From Burhinus oedicnemus (Eukaryota > Chordata > Aves > Charadriiformes > Burhinidae), in NCBI GenBank assembly GCA_008921705.1, contig VFFE01007030.1:507314-571313 (forward strand): a stretch of DNA of 64,000 nt, read 5' to 3'. Positions within the stretch are counted from its first letter, which is position 1, and every line of letters starts with the position of its first letter. Positions 9,516 through 20,725 of the stretch are shown in pieces. The notes under the pieces were generated by a model. The model did not search any database. It had not been told where the DNA came from and saw only the letters and a list, made by a program, of their open reading frames with translations. A program made the translations under genes and the position numbers.

Positions 9516-12500
9516 AATTGGAGATTGCTCTCCTTCAACTAAAACGGTTTACTAGAATAGAGTTGTTCATTCATGGGAAAAAAAAAGCAACGTATTCCTA
9601 CGTACACACAAAGTGGAGAGCTGCAGAAACATTTTGTCTCTCATTCTTAGTCTCTCATTAAGGGCTGCACATTGATTATTTATTTATTTCTAATTTAGCA
9701 ACAGCAGTAACATGAATTGCCTTCTTGACCCGAGGTAGCTGCCAAATGTTTAGTTCAGAACCAATTTCAGTGCTACTGTAATCCCCTGAACTGGAGAGCT
9801 GGAGCAGAAGTAAAGCTGAGCCAACCTGAAACTGTAGCTGTGCGAATGGCGCCAATCTAATTAAGTTATGAAAAACTGTCCCTCTGGAGATGAGTCTCCT
9901 GCAGCTCACAAGCAAAAAGGTGGAGAACATGTGAATCTGGCCACAAGCCTCAGCTGTTGACAACCCAACTTACAAAGCATCTGTACACATGCCCTTTGGG
10001 AAGAAAGATAAGTGGTACTCAGGGGAACCACACATTTGTTTAACTCTTTGTTCCATACTCGTCCAGGCAAGGAGAAAATGTTTCATATTATGCTGAATAC
10101 TATCTCAGATTCTGGCAGGATTACTTGTCAATATTATTACAGCCTCTTCAGTTACAGTGCTTCAGCAATAAAGTAGTTAGACTGGCTTTGAAATACAGAA
10201 ATTCAGGCAATACAATCACACTATGAAAGAGCGCTCATTAGCCTTTGGCTGACCTTGAAAAATTGCGTTTCTCTCCAATTCTTCCACAAATTGCCTTTAA
10301 GGAGACCTCCTTAGTTCTACCAAGTCACAAGGTTTGACTGTGTGACTCATGTTTTTTAGCCACTCTCTCACGATCACAAGGCATGCTTGCCTTTTACACA
10401 CAGCCACAATTGCTACAAGGAGGATATGTAAAAATGCACGATGGCCTTATTAATAGTGGCATGTTCTTATTTGTTTGGGATTTTTTTTTTTTCCAACCTC
10501 AAAAGTTTCATAATGAAACAGTTGGTCTTATAAAAAGTGTCACTCATCAAGTCAAATTTTATGGGTAGGTCATTGTAAGGACTTTGTCAGATTGCGACTG
10601 GGCATGATAAAATTTCCTAGTTGTAGAAGCTGAATTAAGTGTAATCAGATACTTCTGGGGGCATGAGCTGGCTCTCAAAGGGATGTGTTCTCTTGTTCAA
10701 GACAAATAGCACCACTACATATTTCCTCCAGACTGTTGCTGGACACAGGCCACCAAATATGTTTAACTAGTAGGTCGACCCATATCCTGAATCTATGCCT
10801 CTGCTAACAACAGCCCTTGCAGCTGCGGAGGAGCCCTCCAGCAAAGCACTTGGATGAAAGAGGAGAGCTCGGCTCAAGGTGTGCCTCATCCCGACGTAAC
10901 AAGTTTTGACACCTCCATGGTGAAGGTCTCAGACGTACTGTTTTCAGCAGAACTTGGCACTGATGTGCGACACCTAAAATAATTACCTGCCTGCAGCGAG
11001 GCTGGAGCCAAAAGCTGCTCAGACATTCCTCTGTTCCTCTTGCATGGCAGATGATGGGACAGAGCAGTGCCGGAGATGGGGAAAAGCACTGCCTGAAGGA
11101 ACTGTGGCTTCGGTGGCACAGCTCACCCAAGAAGCTGGACCCTGTCTGAGGACCCTGCTGCCACAGCTGGCTCAGAGCATGCCACCAGACTGATGTGCCA
11201 CATCTGTAATGCCATGGTAACTGTGCTGTCAGCCAGCATCCTTGCTGAGCAGAGCCTCCCTGCGTGGGCATCCCGCTGCTCAGTTCTCCCCATGGGAGGA
11301 TCACTGTCAGCACCACCACAGCAGTGGTCCCTCTTCCTTGCAACCAGGCTACACAGCAGCCTGTGCTGGTGGACAAAGCAGACGCACAGGTCTAATTCCA
11401 CCCAAAAGAGGGCAGTGGTGCTTGCGGACACACAGACACGCAGGCAAGACAGTAGTTTACTCTCCAGCTGCTCAACTTTCCCAACCAGCTGACAGAAACT
11501 CTCCCCGGCTCTTGGCACAGGCAGAGCAGTCCACAGAGCTCTCTCTTTCACACACTCTTCGTTAGCCTCTGCTCTCACTTCCTTTCTTTGACTCATTAGC
11601 TGTTTTACCATTTCTCTTGAAATTCAATGGAAGAAATCACATGGATCCATCCATGCCAGTGCTGAGTGCCCTGTACCAGGTGCCTCTGTGTCACCCCCCC
11701 CATCTATCAGTTATTCTGCTGCCAGCCATTACACGTCTTCTGCAGAAGCAGCTTTTCAGATGAGCTGTGGCTTGGGCGTAGCCGGGAATGGAAAATTGGA
11801 TGGACCGCAGTTCATGGCAATCAGGCAATGTTCAGAAGCTTGATGTCACAGGAAACCACTGATACTGCGAATAACTCAGAGCAATTAAAAAAATCCCCAA
11901 TGCACCAACTGTTTTCCCCCTGTTCTAGCAGCTATGTATTTTCAAGTACCCTGTTTGTCCAACATCTATGCTGTCACCTTCAGCAGGTGTGGTTTACTAA
12001 ACAATAAAATCAAACCCAAGTACCTGCCGTCAACACTTGTACTTACCATGGTTATCACTCAGCCACAGGGCTATGTAGGTTTCCATGGTCGAAAGCCAAC
12101 ACAGGTCACAGCCTTGAAGTGGGGAGAGACGCTCGCTTTACTTCCCAGCATCAGAGGGTTTCTCAACCTGGCAACCTCTGCTGTCTTGAGGTTGTTCAGT
12201 TAATGCTGTTTTCTTGGCTCCCACACTAAAAACACCAGACATAATAGCAGCAGCCAAGGTATTAACAACAAAAACAGCAGCAAAGACAATAGCAACACAA
12301 GTGTAGCTCATGAGCTTAGCTTTGTTTAACAGTACAGGATCTGCCCAGCCTCTGGGAGCTGGACCCAGAGCAAAAACCACAGCCAACTTTCCCTCCTCTA
12401 CTGCTCTTGACGGTTAGGAATGACCCTGCTGCAGACCAGCACAGCCTTTTACTCCTGGGTGAAATGAAACATGGGCCCAGGATGCTGTGGCAAACATGTG

Positions 12501-15000
12501 GAGGTGTGATTTCTTACACAAACATGTTTGCACAGAATTTTGTGCCATAGGTGCGACGTGGCCTTTAAACAAGCTGGGTTGACAGCATCACACAGCAGTC
12601 CCCCGGTGATGCGCCTCTGCCTCCACATGGCACTATGCCCCCTCACCAGGTTTCCAAACAGGAGGACATGAGTCTGCCACTGTCTGCACTGACAGATCAG
12701 TGTCTCCGTGCCGAGAAGAAACTTAAAGTTCTCCTTCAGATTAAATGCTGAGACCAGCCCTCCTGGGCATGAGAAGCCTGGTTCGGCGACAGGGCAAGCT
12801 TGAGTGTGGGTGATGGGTAACACCTGCACAGCTCTGGTCACCCTCTAGTGAGACAACCCTTTCAGAAAGTCTCTTCTGTGTAGCAGTGTCACCCCTTCAT
12901 TGACAAATATCAGATGCTGTCCTTTAAGATTCTTTCTTGTACTGACAGAAACCAATCGAGCAGGGACAGGTCCTTAAATCACAGATGTACCTGCCCTGAA
13001 ATGACTTGATTGTACCTCATGTAACCCACTTGTTTCTTCAATACCTAAACAATGCCTTTGCAGTGTGAAATCCATGTAAATAGATCTAGCTGCCTTAGCA
13101 TGGGCATGTGGCACTTCTAGGGTACGTGGCAGGACCTCAGACATCAGTCTGGGGCTGGGACGTGCCCTCTGCTGGCACTTAGGACACCCTAGGGCATTTA
13201 AAATGTGACTCTATTCTTGTATTTGAGCTAGACTGTCATCTAAGTAAAGAGCAAAGTCTATCACACTTCCTGCACAGCCCCTTCTTTCCTGAGGCTGCTT
13301 GGACACAAAACCTTCTAAGTAAAAACCGAAAAACTTACTATAGTTCTTCAAGGTGAAAACTCTACTTGCACCCTCAGAGCAAGACCTACCACCCTTATTG
13401 GCACATGTTACAGACAACTGAGCTAATACATCTGCTTAGCGTGGATCCATGTGGAGACAATAGTGTGACTCTTGAAAGAAAAGCCAGGTTATTAGTACTG
13501 CACCTGAGGTAAGAAGTCCTGGTCCCCAATGGCTCTGTAGTACTCCTAGCTTTGGAGCTGGTGGTAGAGTCAGTAACTGAGGTATGCACTGCATGATGTT
13601 GATCTCTCTCCAGTGCCTGTTTTACTTGGTGGCACTTAGCAATAGATATCTGCAGGCAGAACTTCAGGTTGGCCTGCAGCTTTATGAGTGCCATAGGCAA
13701 AAATCTGTGCTTGCTTTAATTGCTGATTTTTAAGTGCATATGGTTAGATGCGCTTACTCTCCACTTCACTTCAGAGGTGATAGAACCAGGATGAGGACCC
13801 TCATAGATAGTATGATACAATATGGAAAATCTTGGCCTTTTTCTCCAGAGACAGAGAGAAAAGTTATTGCTATTGAGTGTTAGGAGAAGATGAGCAATGT
13901 CAGTATTACCGCATTTGGGAAAATGCAAATACGAAATTCTTTCCCAGTGAATAGTGACAGTACCGTGCTATGTAGAAATGCGGGGAATTAGGCAGTGTCA
14001 TCCCATGTGATTTGTACGTACTTAAGAGAGAATTAAATCCTTGTGAACCTATCCAGCTTTACAGATGTTGAGGCCTGATTTGGCTTGCTGATGTGCCAGT
14101 TTTACATGGAGGCAACTCCACCGAGACCTGTGGAGTCATTAAACACTGACAGAAGAAAACGGAGACTCAGATGCTGCCACCCTACTTTCCATGCCAAGAA
14201 ACAGCATGCATTTCCCAAATGCTTCATCCATTGAGCAATAGCAGCAGCACTGGCGAGGTCTTCTGTGATCTGCTTTGCCCATTGCCTTACCCATGAGACC
14301 AGGGGGAACCACCTCCAGGAGTAAGAGGTCAGCAGTTTATCTGGACCCATTCTGGTTTGGGCTTCTCTGCAGTATTACAAGGATGTCAGCATCTGCGTTC
14401 TGCCATTTGCATGTCATCAGAGCTCACAGGCTTTAAAGGGTCCTTTGCCGTACCATTTGGTGCCCAGATTTCTCTTCCCTCTTAAATTACTGTCATATAG
14501 TGCAACCACTTTAATGCTGGAGCTAATGCAGCACCCTCTCTGCTGAAAGGCTCTGTTTCCGGTATCCTAATTGCAATATACCTCATCGTAATCGTTATCA
14601 CCCTCATTGAGGGATTGCCTTTCCACCATATATTGGGCTGTCTGTTCTGGTTTACAATGGTGCTACGCCCCTTGACCTTCCTCCTCATTTACACTGGCAA
14701 GGGAAAAGCCAAGGCCAGAACAACATTCTTTTAAGTAGGCCTTTCGGAATATGCAGGGTCCAGTGTCATTAGGGCTGTGAGCCTTCCCATCTGTGTGCTG
14801 AAAGGATTGCTGCATCATGCAAAAGAAGCGAGGCACGTAAATTATGCTGGGTGCAAACCATGTTGAACACCACGAACAGCCTTTGAGCAAGCGTCAGTGT
14901 GAGCATCTACTTTCCGCCCCCATCCATGGAGGAAGGGTGGAGCAGGCTAGACTGGTATGGGAACGCGATCTGTATCCTGCTGCTGTGGGATTTCCATGCC
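9516..15000. other. Non-coding stretch, partly GC-richer, no gene recognised
   Basis: No gene, RNA or repeat is identifiable. The segment 10,800-11,610 is richer in G+C and is open in two minus-strand phases (190 and 162 codons) and two plus-strand phases (99 and 107 codons), a pattern of low stop-codon density rather than of a gene. Residue order in these frames matches no family I know. Confidence 0.5.
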
Positions 15001-15727
15001 CACTGATTTCACTCATGCGACCACGTCAGGTCTCCCCACCTCCTCGCCCTTGATTAACTTTTAGCAGAAGAGTGGGCGGACGGACATGAATGGCACCGTC
15101 CAAGCACATAAAGCTAAGCCTGTGCACGTTGTGTGGAGGACACAGGCTTCACTCATGTTTCATGCTGTTCCCTGGGAGCAATTTGGCAGCCCTGCAGCCG
15201 TGCAACCAGGTGTCCATGCCAGCCTTTGCGAATGCAGCCTTGCAGTCTTTTCTTCTCTCGGCCCTGGAATCAAGCCATGGGCGCTGGGAGAAAGGATTGG
15301 GTTTCCTTTTTGTTTTTTTGATATTTTCCTACAAACCCACCCAATTTTGCAACACTGCAAAATGAAGGCTTTGCCTGTTGGTTTTTTTGTGTCCTGCTGA
15401 GGGGAGGGACAGAAAGAGCTGGGTGAGATAAAACAATGGAAATTAGAGTGGAATGGAGGAGTGTGAAAAACAAGAAAGTTGAAGTTGTGAAAAGCAGGCT
15501 TGGGAGAGAAAAGCCCTTTTATGAATTTAGACATTGTCTTATAGCCATGCTACGTATGCATCAAACACCAACCTGGTAGGTACAGAAAGCACAGACAGGT
15601 AGAGAGTTGCTAACAGAGCTTTTGTAAGCTACTATTCAGCCTAAGGCACAAACCAGGTGACCTCGCCTTTAGCTAAAATCTATTAAATACATACAGGCAT
15701 CTGTGTAAATTGAATTGCCTTAAAAAA

Positions 15728-15758
15728 CCAAGCAAGCAACCAACCAACCAAACAAGCC
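15728..15758 (+). repeat. CCAA/CAAG-type low-complexity run
   Basis: Short imperfect tandem tetranucleotides (AGCA, ACCA, CCAA) visible directly in the sequence. Confidence 0.75.
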
Positions 15759-16495
15759 TTGGATTAAAAATGACAGCAAAATCACATCGGGTAATCCTAC
15801 GGAGTCTGTCAAACTCTACAACTGCTTTGAGTTACTCCTGACCCTGGCAGTTCCCTATTCAGTGTGTGGTCCTTGGCCGGGGTGGCTGTGCCACTGATCT
15901 CAGTGCTGCCAGGCCTCCGGCTCACTTGCCTGTTCTCCCCTGTTGCGCTCTCTTTCATTACAATGGGGTAATATGGAGTAGTGGTTGGAGTTCACAAAAA
16001 TCAAAATCAGAGGCTTTAATGTTTGACAGCCCTGCCTGGGATGGACCAGCAGGCTCTGATTCTTGGGGGGTGATGAATACCTTGTCTTTATGAATTTTGT
16101 GCATGAGGGGCTCCTGAGAATCTCATGAGATGCCGATCTTCTTCTTCACCACCAATATCCATTTTAAAACAGCACTCATTTTCATGTTTTCATAAAACCT
16201 CATTTGCAGGCATGTGATTAGACCTAATTAATGCTTGTGATCAATGAATGCTTAATCGCTGCTGGTGAAAAATGCTGGATAAATGCAGACCATTGCTTGA
16301 TTGAATGCTCTTTGACTGGCTAATGGATCACTCTATTACTCTTTTAGATTCTGCTTAAGCCAGCAAAATATCTGGGCTGGTGTAAAACAATCCTGCATTG
16401 ATCTCTCCAGCCAAGTGGGGTCTTTCCAGTAATTAGAAGGGTGGTGACAGGAACAGACTTGGCTGTCTGGAGGACCAGGGGGACTGGAAAGAGGG

Positions 16496-16540
16496 TTTTT
16501 TTGTTGTTTGTTTTTTTTTTTTTTTAATTTATTTTTAATT
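16496..16540 (+). repeat. T-rich tract
   Basis: Near-continuous T interrupted by single G and A bases. On the minus strand it gives lysine- and asparagine-rich translation, which explains the artefactual open frame over it. Confidence 0.85.
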
Positions 16541-19500
16541 TGAAAGCTATGCAGAAAATAGCAAGGAGAAGACTGGTCAGATCTTTTGACTTTTAGCTGT
16601 AAAAAAATCATTTAACATTCCCTGATAAGCCTCTTGATTTAAACAGAGAAGCAATTTCTGCTCCCTGGGAGTTCCATTTGAGTAAGTCTGGCCCCAAAAC
16701 TTCACAGACTCAAATCTCTGGAACCAAATTCCAGGAAACATTCATATGTGGATGATGCATCTATAACAGATACAAAGGGGAGAGGGGAAGCATTTGGCAA
16801 TTAGGAGCTGGAATCATTTATAACTCCAGCTGGTACTTCTCTTTTTTCAGGTGAAATGCCTCGAGGGGAGGAGGAGAACCTGTCAGTGGCATGTTTTGCA
16901 CTAGGTCTTGTCTCTTTTCCATATTAAGGCTTTCCTCCATGAACTCTTCCAAACGAAGACAGTTTCACAAGCGTGGAGAACTGGCACTAGATTGTGCTCT
17001 GCTCTCCCAACAGCCTGCACAAAGGCCACTGCGGAGCATCCTAACTGTGCTTCTTGGGATTCACACAAGTGTGCGCGACAGCAAACTGAGCCACTCTCTT
17101 AGCTGGCATTCAGAACAAGAGGGACCATGTACCAGGCATGGGTCCTAATTCCTTGTCTGACTGTGTCTTTTGGGATCCTGCAAGAGCAGGATCATCAGGT
17201 GCTAAGCACCCACAGGGCACAGATCCCAGCAGGTTTGGGGAGGGAGCAGAGGACCACAGGGATCCCTCAGCATCCTGCAGGCTCATTTCCACTGTGATGA
17301 TGTTGCTGAAGCTCCCATGTAGATCGCTAGTGAATCTTTTCCATAGAAAGAAAAGGGCATTAAGAAAAGCAACAGAGATGTTAGCTATGAGAAAGTGATT
17401 TTCAGTTTCCTTATAAATCCAGATGAGCTCTCTGGCATCCAGATCACAGATCATCCAGCACTTATTTGCAAGGCTGAGTACCTACAGAAGCAACGGCATC
17501 AGCACATATAAGCCTTGGACTGCAAGTGCCGTTTCCACAATCTAGCCCGTTGTCTCTTTAACTTTTGCTCTGTTCAAATGCTCAGGCCTGTGCTCCAACA
17601 TAAATACATTGCCTGAATTTCCCTCCCCCTACATTATTCCTCTTGAGCTGTGGAAGATTATACGCAATAGATAAAAAAGTGCTTGTTTCTTTGACAAATG
17701 CAAGGCTTAAAGACCACCCTCTGTTCTTCAGCAAAATTAGCTTATCTTTGCCCCAAAAAATGTTGTTACTAAATATGAGCCATCATTTGTGTGTGGCCTG
17801 AATGAGACGCTCAATTCATCTTATTAGAGGTTATCCTTTGAGGAGCTTTAAAAGGAAATGCATTGTTCTTAATTATTCTTATCTCAACAGCTGTATAATT
17901 CCTGGTTTTGATTAAAAAAAAAAGAATATCCAAAGAAAGATTATACTGAAAGCTGGAGACGGGTCTGAACCCAGACTGCAGAGTTGAACTGAAGCTCTTA
18001 GTCTGTGCTAAACTATATTCCTCTTTCCTTTGAGAAGGTGTGTGTTCTTTCTCTTCTCCCAAAGTTAAAACATGAATCTGTGCAGAAAATGACAGAAATA
18101 CAGGTTTTTGTTTCTCTTTCTGGTTTTAAACTTGTCTTAATAATCTTCTCTTTGTTGTATCAGAAAACAGTAAACAAGACTTGGTGAGGAAATACTACTT
18201 TCCTCTGTCATTCCTGCACCCCAAGCTATGCTGAAAACTTTTGTAAATATTTTCATCAGAAAGGCCCAAACCCAGTATTTCTTTTCCATTCAGTGAAAAT
18301 TCTAAAAAAAAAATCAAAGCAAATTGAAATTCGGGTGAAATTTACTACCATGCTAAAAAAGCCGCTTTCTGTTGGTTAAATGTTTGCACAAAAAGTGACA
18401 TTTGCTGTGATGCTGTATGGTTGTCACAAGCTGCTACCCACTTTGAAGTGGAGCAGCACATAATGGATCAAATTCTCCACAGAGCTCAATGCCAGAGTTT
18501 CAAGTGCTTGGCATCTCGCATTTGGTCCAGCTTCTCTGAAGTGGTCAGCATCCAGCAGCTTCTATTGTGACAATAAGTGGCAAGATGTTTTGCAAAAGGG
18601 CTTAGCTACCAAGCCGCTGAATTCTTCTGAAAAATCTGGTCCAGGATGGTACTGAAGGCAGTTTCAGCTGGTTTGATTGAACCAGCTGTTGAATTACAGC
18701 GGATTCCCTGAACTTCTTATTATAACATCCCTCTGCTGCAAAACGCTCCCCCTCTCCCAGCAACCAGGTAGTCGGTACATCCTGCTTCCCACTGGTACCA
18801 TTTTGTCATCCCAGAAATACAGACAGGTCCTTCTTTTTCTTCCATCCCATCTGCTCAGGCTCAGCCCCAATCCCTATGTTTACAAATAGAAGGGTTTCTT
18901 CCCATGGTTCACAGCTGAACCCAGTAATATTGAGAGCACGATACGTCTCTCTTTTGTTTTCTTACTAAATGACACGTTAAAAGATGAGCACTGGCTCAAG
19001 CTGTGGGTGTTGGACACATTAGTCCATGCACACGCTTCATAGTGGGATGCATGTGGAATATGTCTGTGCCATGAAAAGGCTATGGGAAGGACTGGAACTA
19101 CATACAAACAGGAACCTTACATGTACCAAGGAGGTTTGTTGTTGATATCTTACATAAACAGCCTGATGGAGAGGTCTCAGTTTTGACTGGGCTATTTAGT
19201 GCTCATCACATTTGAAAACCAAACTGCTTTACTGCCACAATATGAAAGTAGGCTCTGATTTTCACAAGCATTTGAAATCAAAAGAAGTTACACATCCCTA
19301 ACAGCATGGCTGTAGAAGCCTTATTTTATCCAGTTTAGCAAACCTTGGCCTCACCTTCTTTACACTCCAAATACAAATTTAAAGGTGTAAAATAAGTTAA
19401 GCCGCTGCCATGACTACTAATCATGCTGCTTTCCTCTTGGCCATGATGTAGGAAGCTGGAGGATAAGTTACCGCGTTTGGCAGCTGCACATCCTGCAGGG

Positions 19501-19614
19501 GCTCCTTTCAGCGAGGAAGAAGCACAGCTCATGCATCCCTTTCTGGTATGTCCTCGGTATCTTATCCAGGAGAATTTGATTGGTTGGACATGGGCAGTTA
19601 CAGGTCTTCTTCCC

Positions 19615-20725
19615 ACAACAAGATGTTTGAATGTTTCCAGGGAAGGGGCATCTACAACCTCTCTTGGCAACCTGTTCCAGTGTTTCACCACCCTCATCAT
19701 AAAAAAGCTCTTCCTTTTATCTCATCTGAATTTACTGTCTTTTAGTTTAAATCCCCTTGTCCTATTGCAACAAGCCTGTCCCCATCTTTCTTATAAGCCC
19801 CTTTTATGTATTGAAAGGCCACAATATGGTGTCCCCGGATCCTTCTCCAGGCTGAACAACCCCAACTCTCTCAGCCTGTCTTCATAGGAGAGGTGCTCTA
19901 CCCTTCTTTTCATGTTTGTGGCCCTCCTCTGGACCCACTCCAGCAGGTCCATGTGTTTCTTGTACGGAGGACTTAAGAGCTGTACGCAGTACTCTAGGTG
20001 GGGTCTCACAAGAGCAGAGTAGAGGGGCAGAATCACCTCCCTCGACCTGCTGGCCATGCTTCTTTTGATGCAGCCCAGGATACGGTTGGCCTTCTGGGCT
20101 GCGAGCGCACATTGTCAGCTCATATCCACCTTTTCATCCACCAGTACCCTCAAGTCCTTCTTCGCAGGGCTGCTCTCAATCCCCTAGCCTGTATTGATAC
20201 CACGGGCTGCCCCGACCCAGGTGCAGGACCTTGCACTTCGCCTTGTTGAACTTCATGAGGTTCACATGGGCCTACTTCTTGGAGCTTGTCCAGGTCCCTC
20301 TGAATGGCATCCTGTCCCTCAGGTATGTCAACCACACCCCTCAGCTTGGTGTCATTTGTAAATTTGCTGAGGGCGCATTTGATCCCACTGTCTGTGTCAT
20401 TGATGAAGATATTAAATAGTACTGATCCCAATATGGACCCCTGAGGGACACCCACTCAACTCACACCGATCTCCATCCAGACATTGAACCATTGACCACT
20501 ACTCTCTGGATGCAACCATCCAGCCAACTCCTTATCCACAGAACAGTCCATCCATCAAACCCATATCTCTCCAATTTAGAGAGAAGGATGTTGTAGGTGA
20601 CCACGTCAACAGGCTTACAGAAGTCCAGACTGATGATAGATGATATCCATAGCACTTCCCTTGTCCACTGATGACTCCATCCTAGAAGGTCACTATGTTT
20701 CCCATAGCACATTCAGGAGTTCACA
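19615..20725 (-). mobile_element. CR1 LINE, decayed copy, 5'-truncated
   Basis: Minus-strand CR1 sequence runs from about 20,725, inside the reverse transcriptase, to about 19,620, near the ORF2 C-terminus. It overlaps the 7.7-8.7 kb copy in content but extends further upstream, into the LERYGFDGW and '[13 protein letters not shown]' segments. It is clearly older, with many substitutions and frameshifts. The left (3') boundary is unclear: after the '[19 protein letters not shown]' segment the sequence leaves the usual CR1 pattern, and I see no octamer tail. The copy may therefore be 3'-truncated, or come from a subfamily with a different 3' end. Confidence 0.9.
19620..20712 (-). pseudogene. 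CR1 ORF2 pseudogene with broken catalytic motif
   Basis: The reading frame is spread over several phases. The palm segment with LERYGFDGW lies at 20,461-20,712. The GVPQGSILG motif and polymerase core lie at 20,150-20,455 in another phase. The RPHLEYC segment lies at 19,791-20,057 in a third, with a further frameshift near 19,850 before the C-terminal [13 protein letters not shown] piece. The catalytic site at 20,348-20,362 reads F-T-N-D-T instead of F-A-D-D-T, so the first catalytic aspartate is lost. It is therefore inactive both by truncation and by sequence. Confidence 0.88.

Larger units (their letters stand above)
15001..19614. other. Non-coding stretch with simple repeats
   Basis: No gene recognised. 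It contains a CCAA/CAAG-type low-complexity run at 15,728-15,758 and a T-rich tract at 16,496-16,540. The block 16,180-16,340 has several TAATTA, TTAAT and ATCAAT-type motifs and might be regulatory. A short 'ggatcaaattctcc' piece near 18,470 resembles a common sauropsid repeat but is too short to assign. Confidence 0.5.

Noticed and set aside
11123..11611. 162-codon minus-strand frame as a possible protein-coding gene
   Set aside because: Another minus-strand phase and two plus-strand phases are open over the same DNA, and the peptide matches no family I know. Kept only as a compositional observation.
15940..16020. Possible tRNA-derived SINE head ('tggagtagtggttggagt')
   Set aside because: The likeness is limited to about 18 bases, with no B box or core after it.
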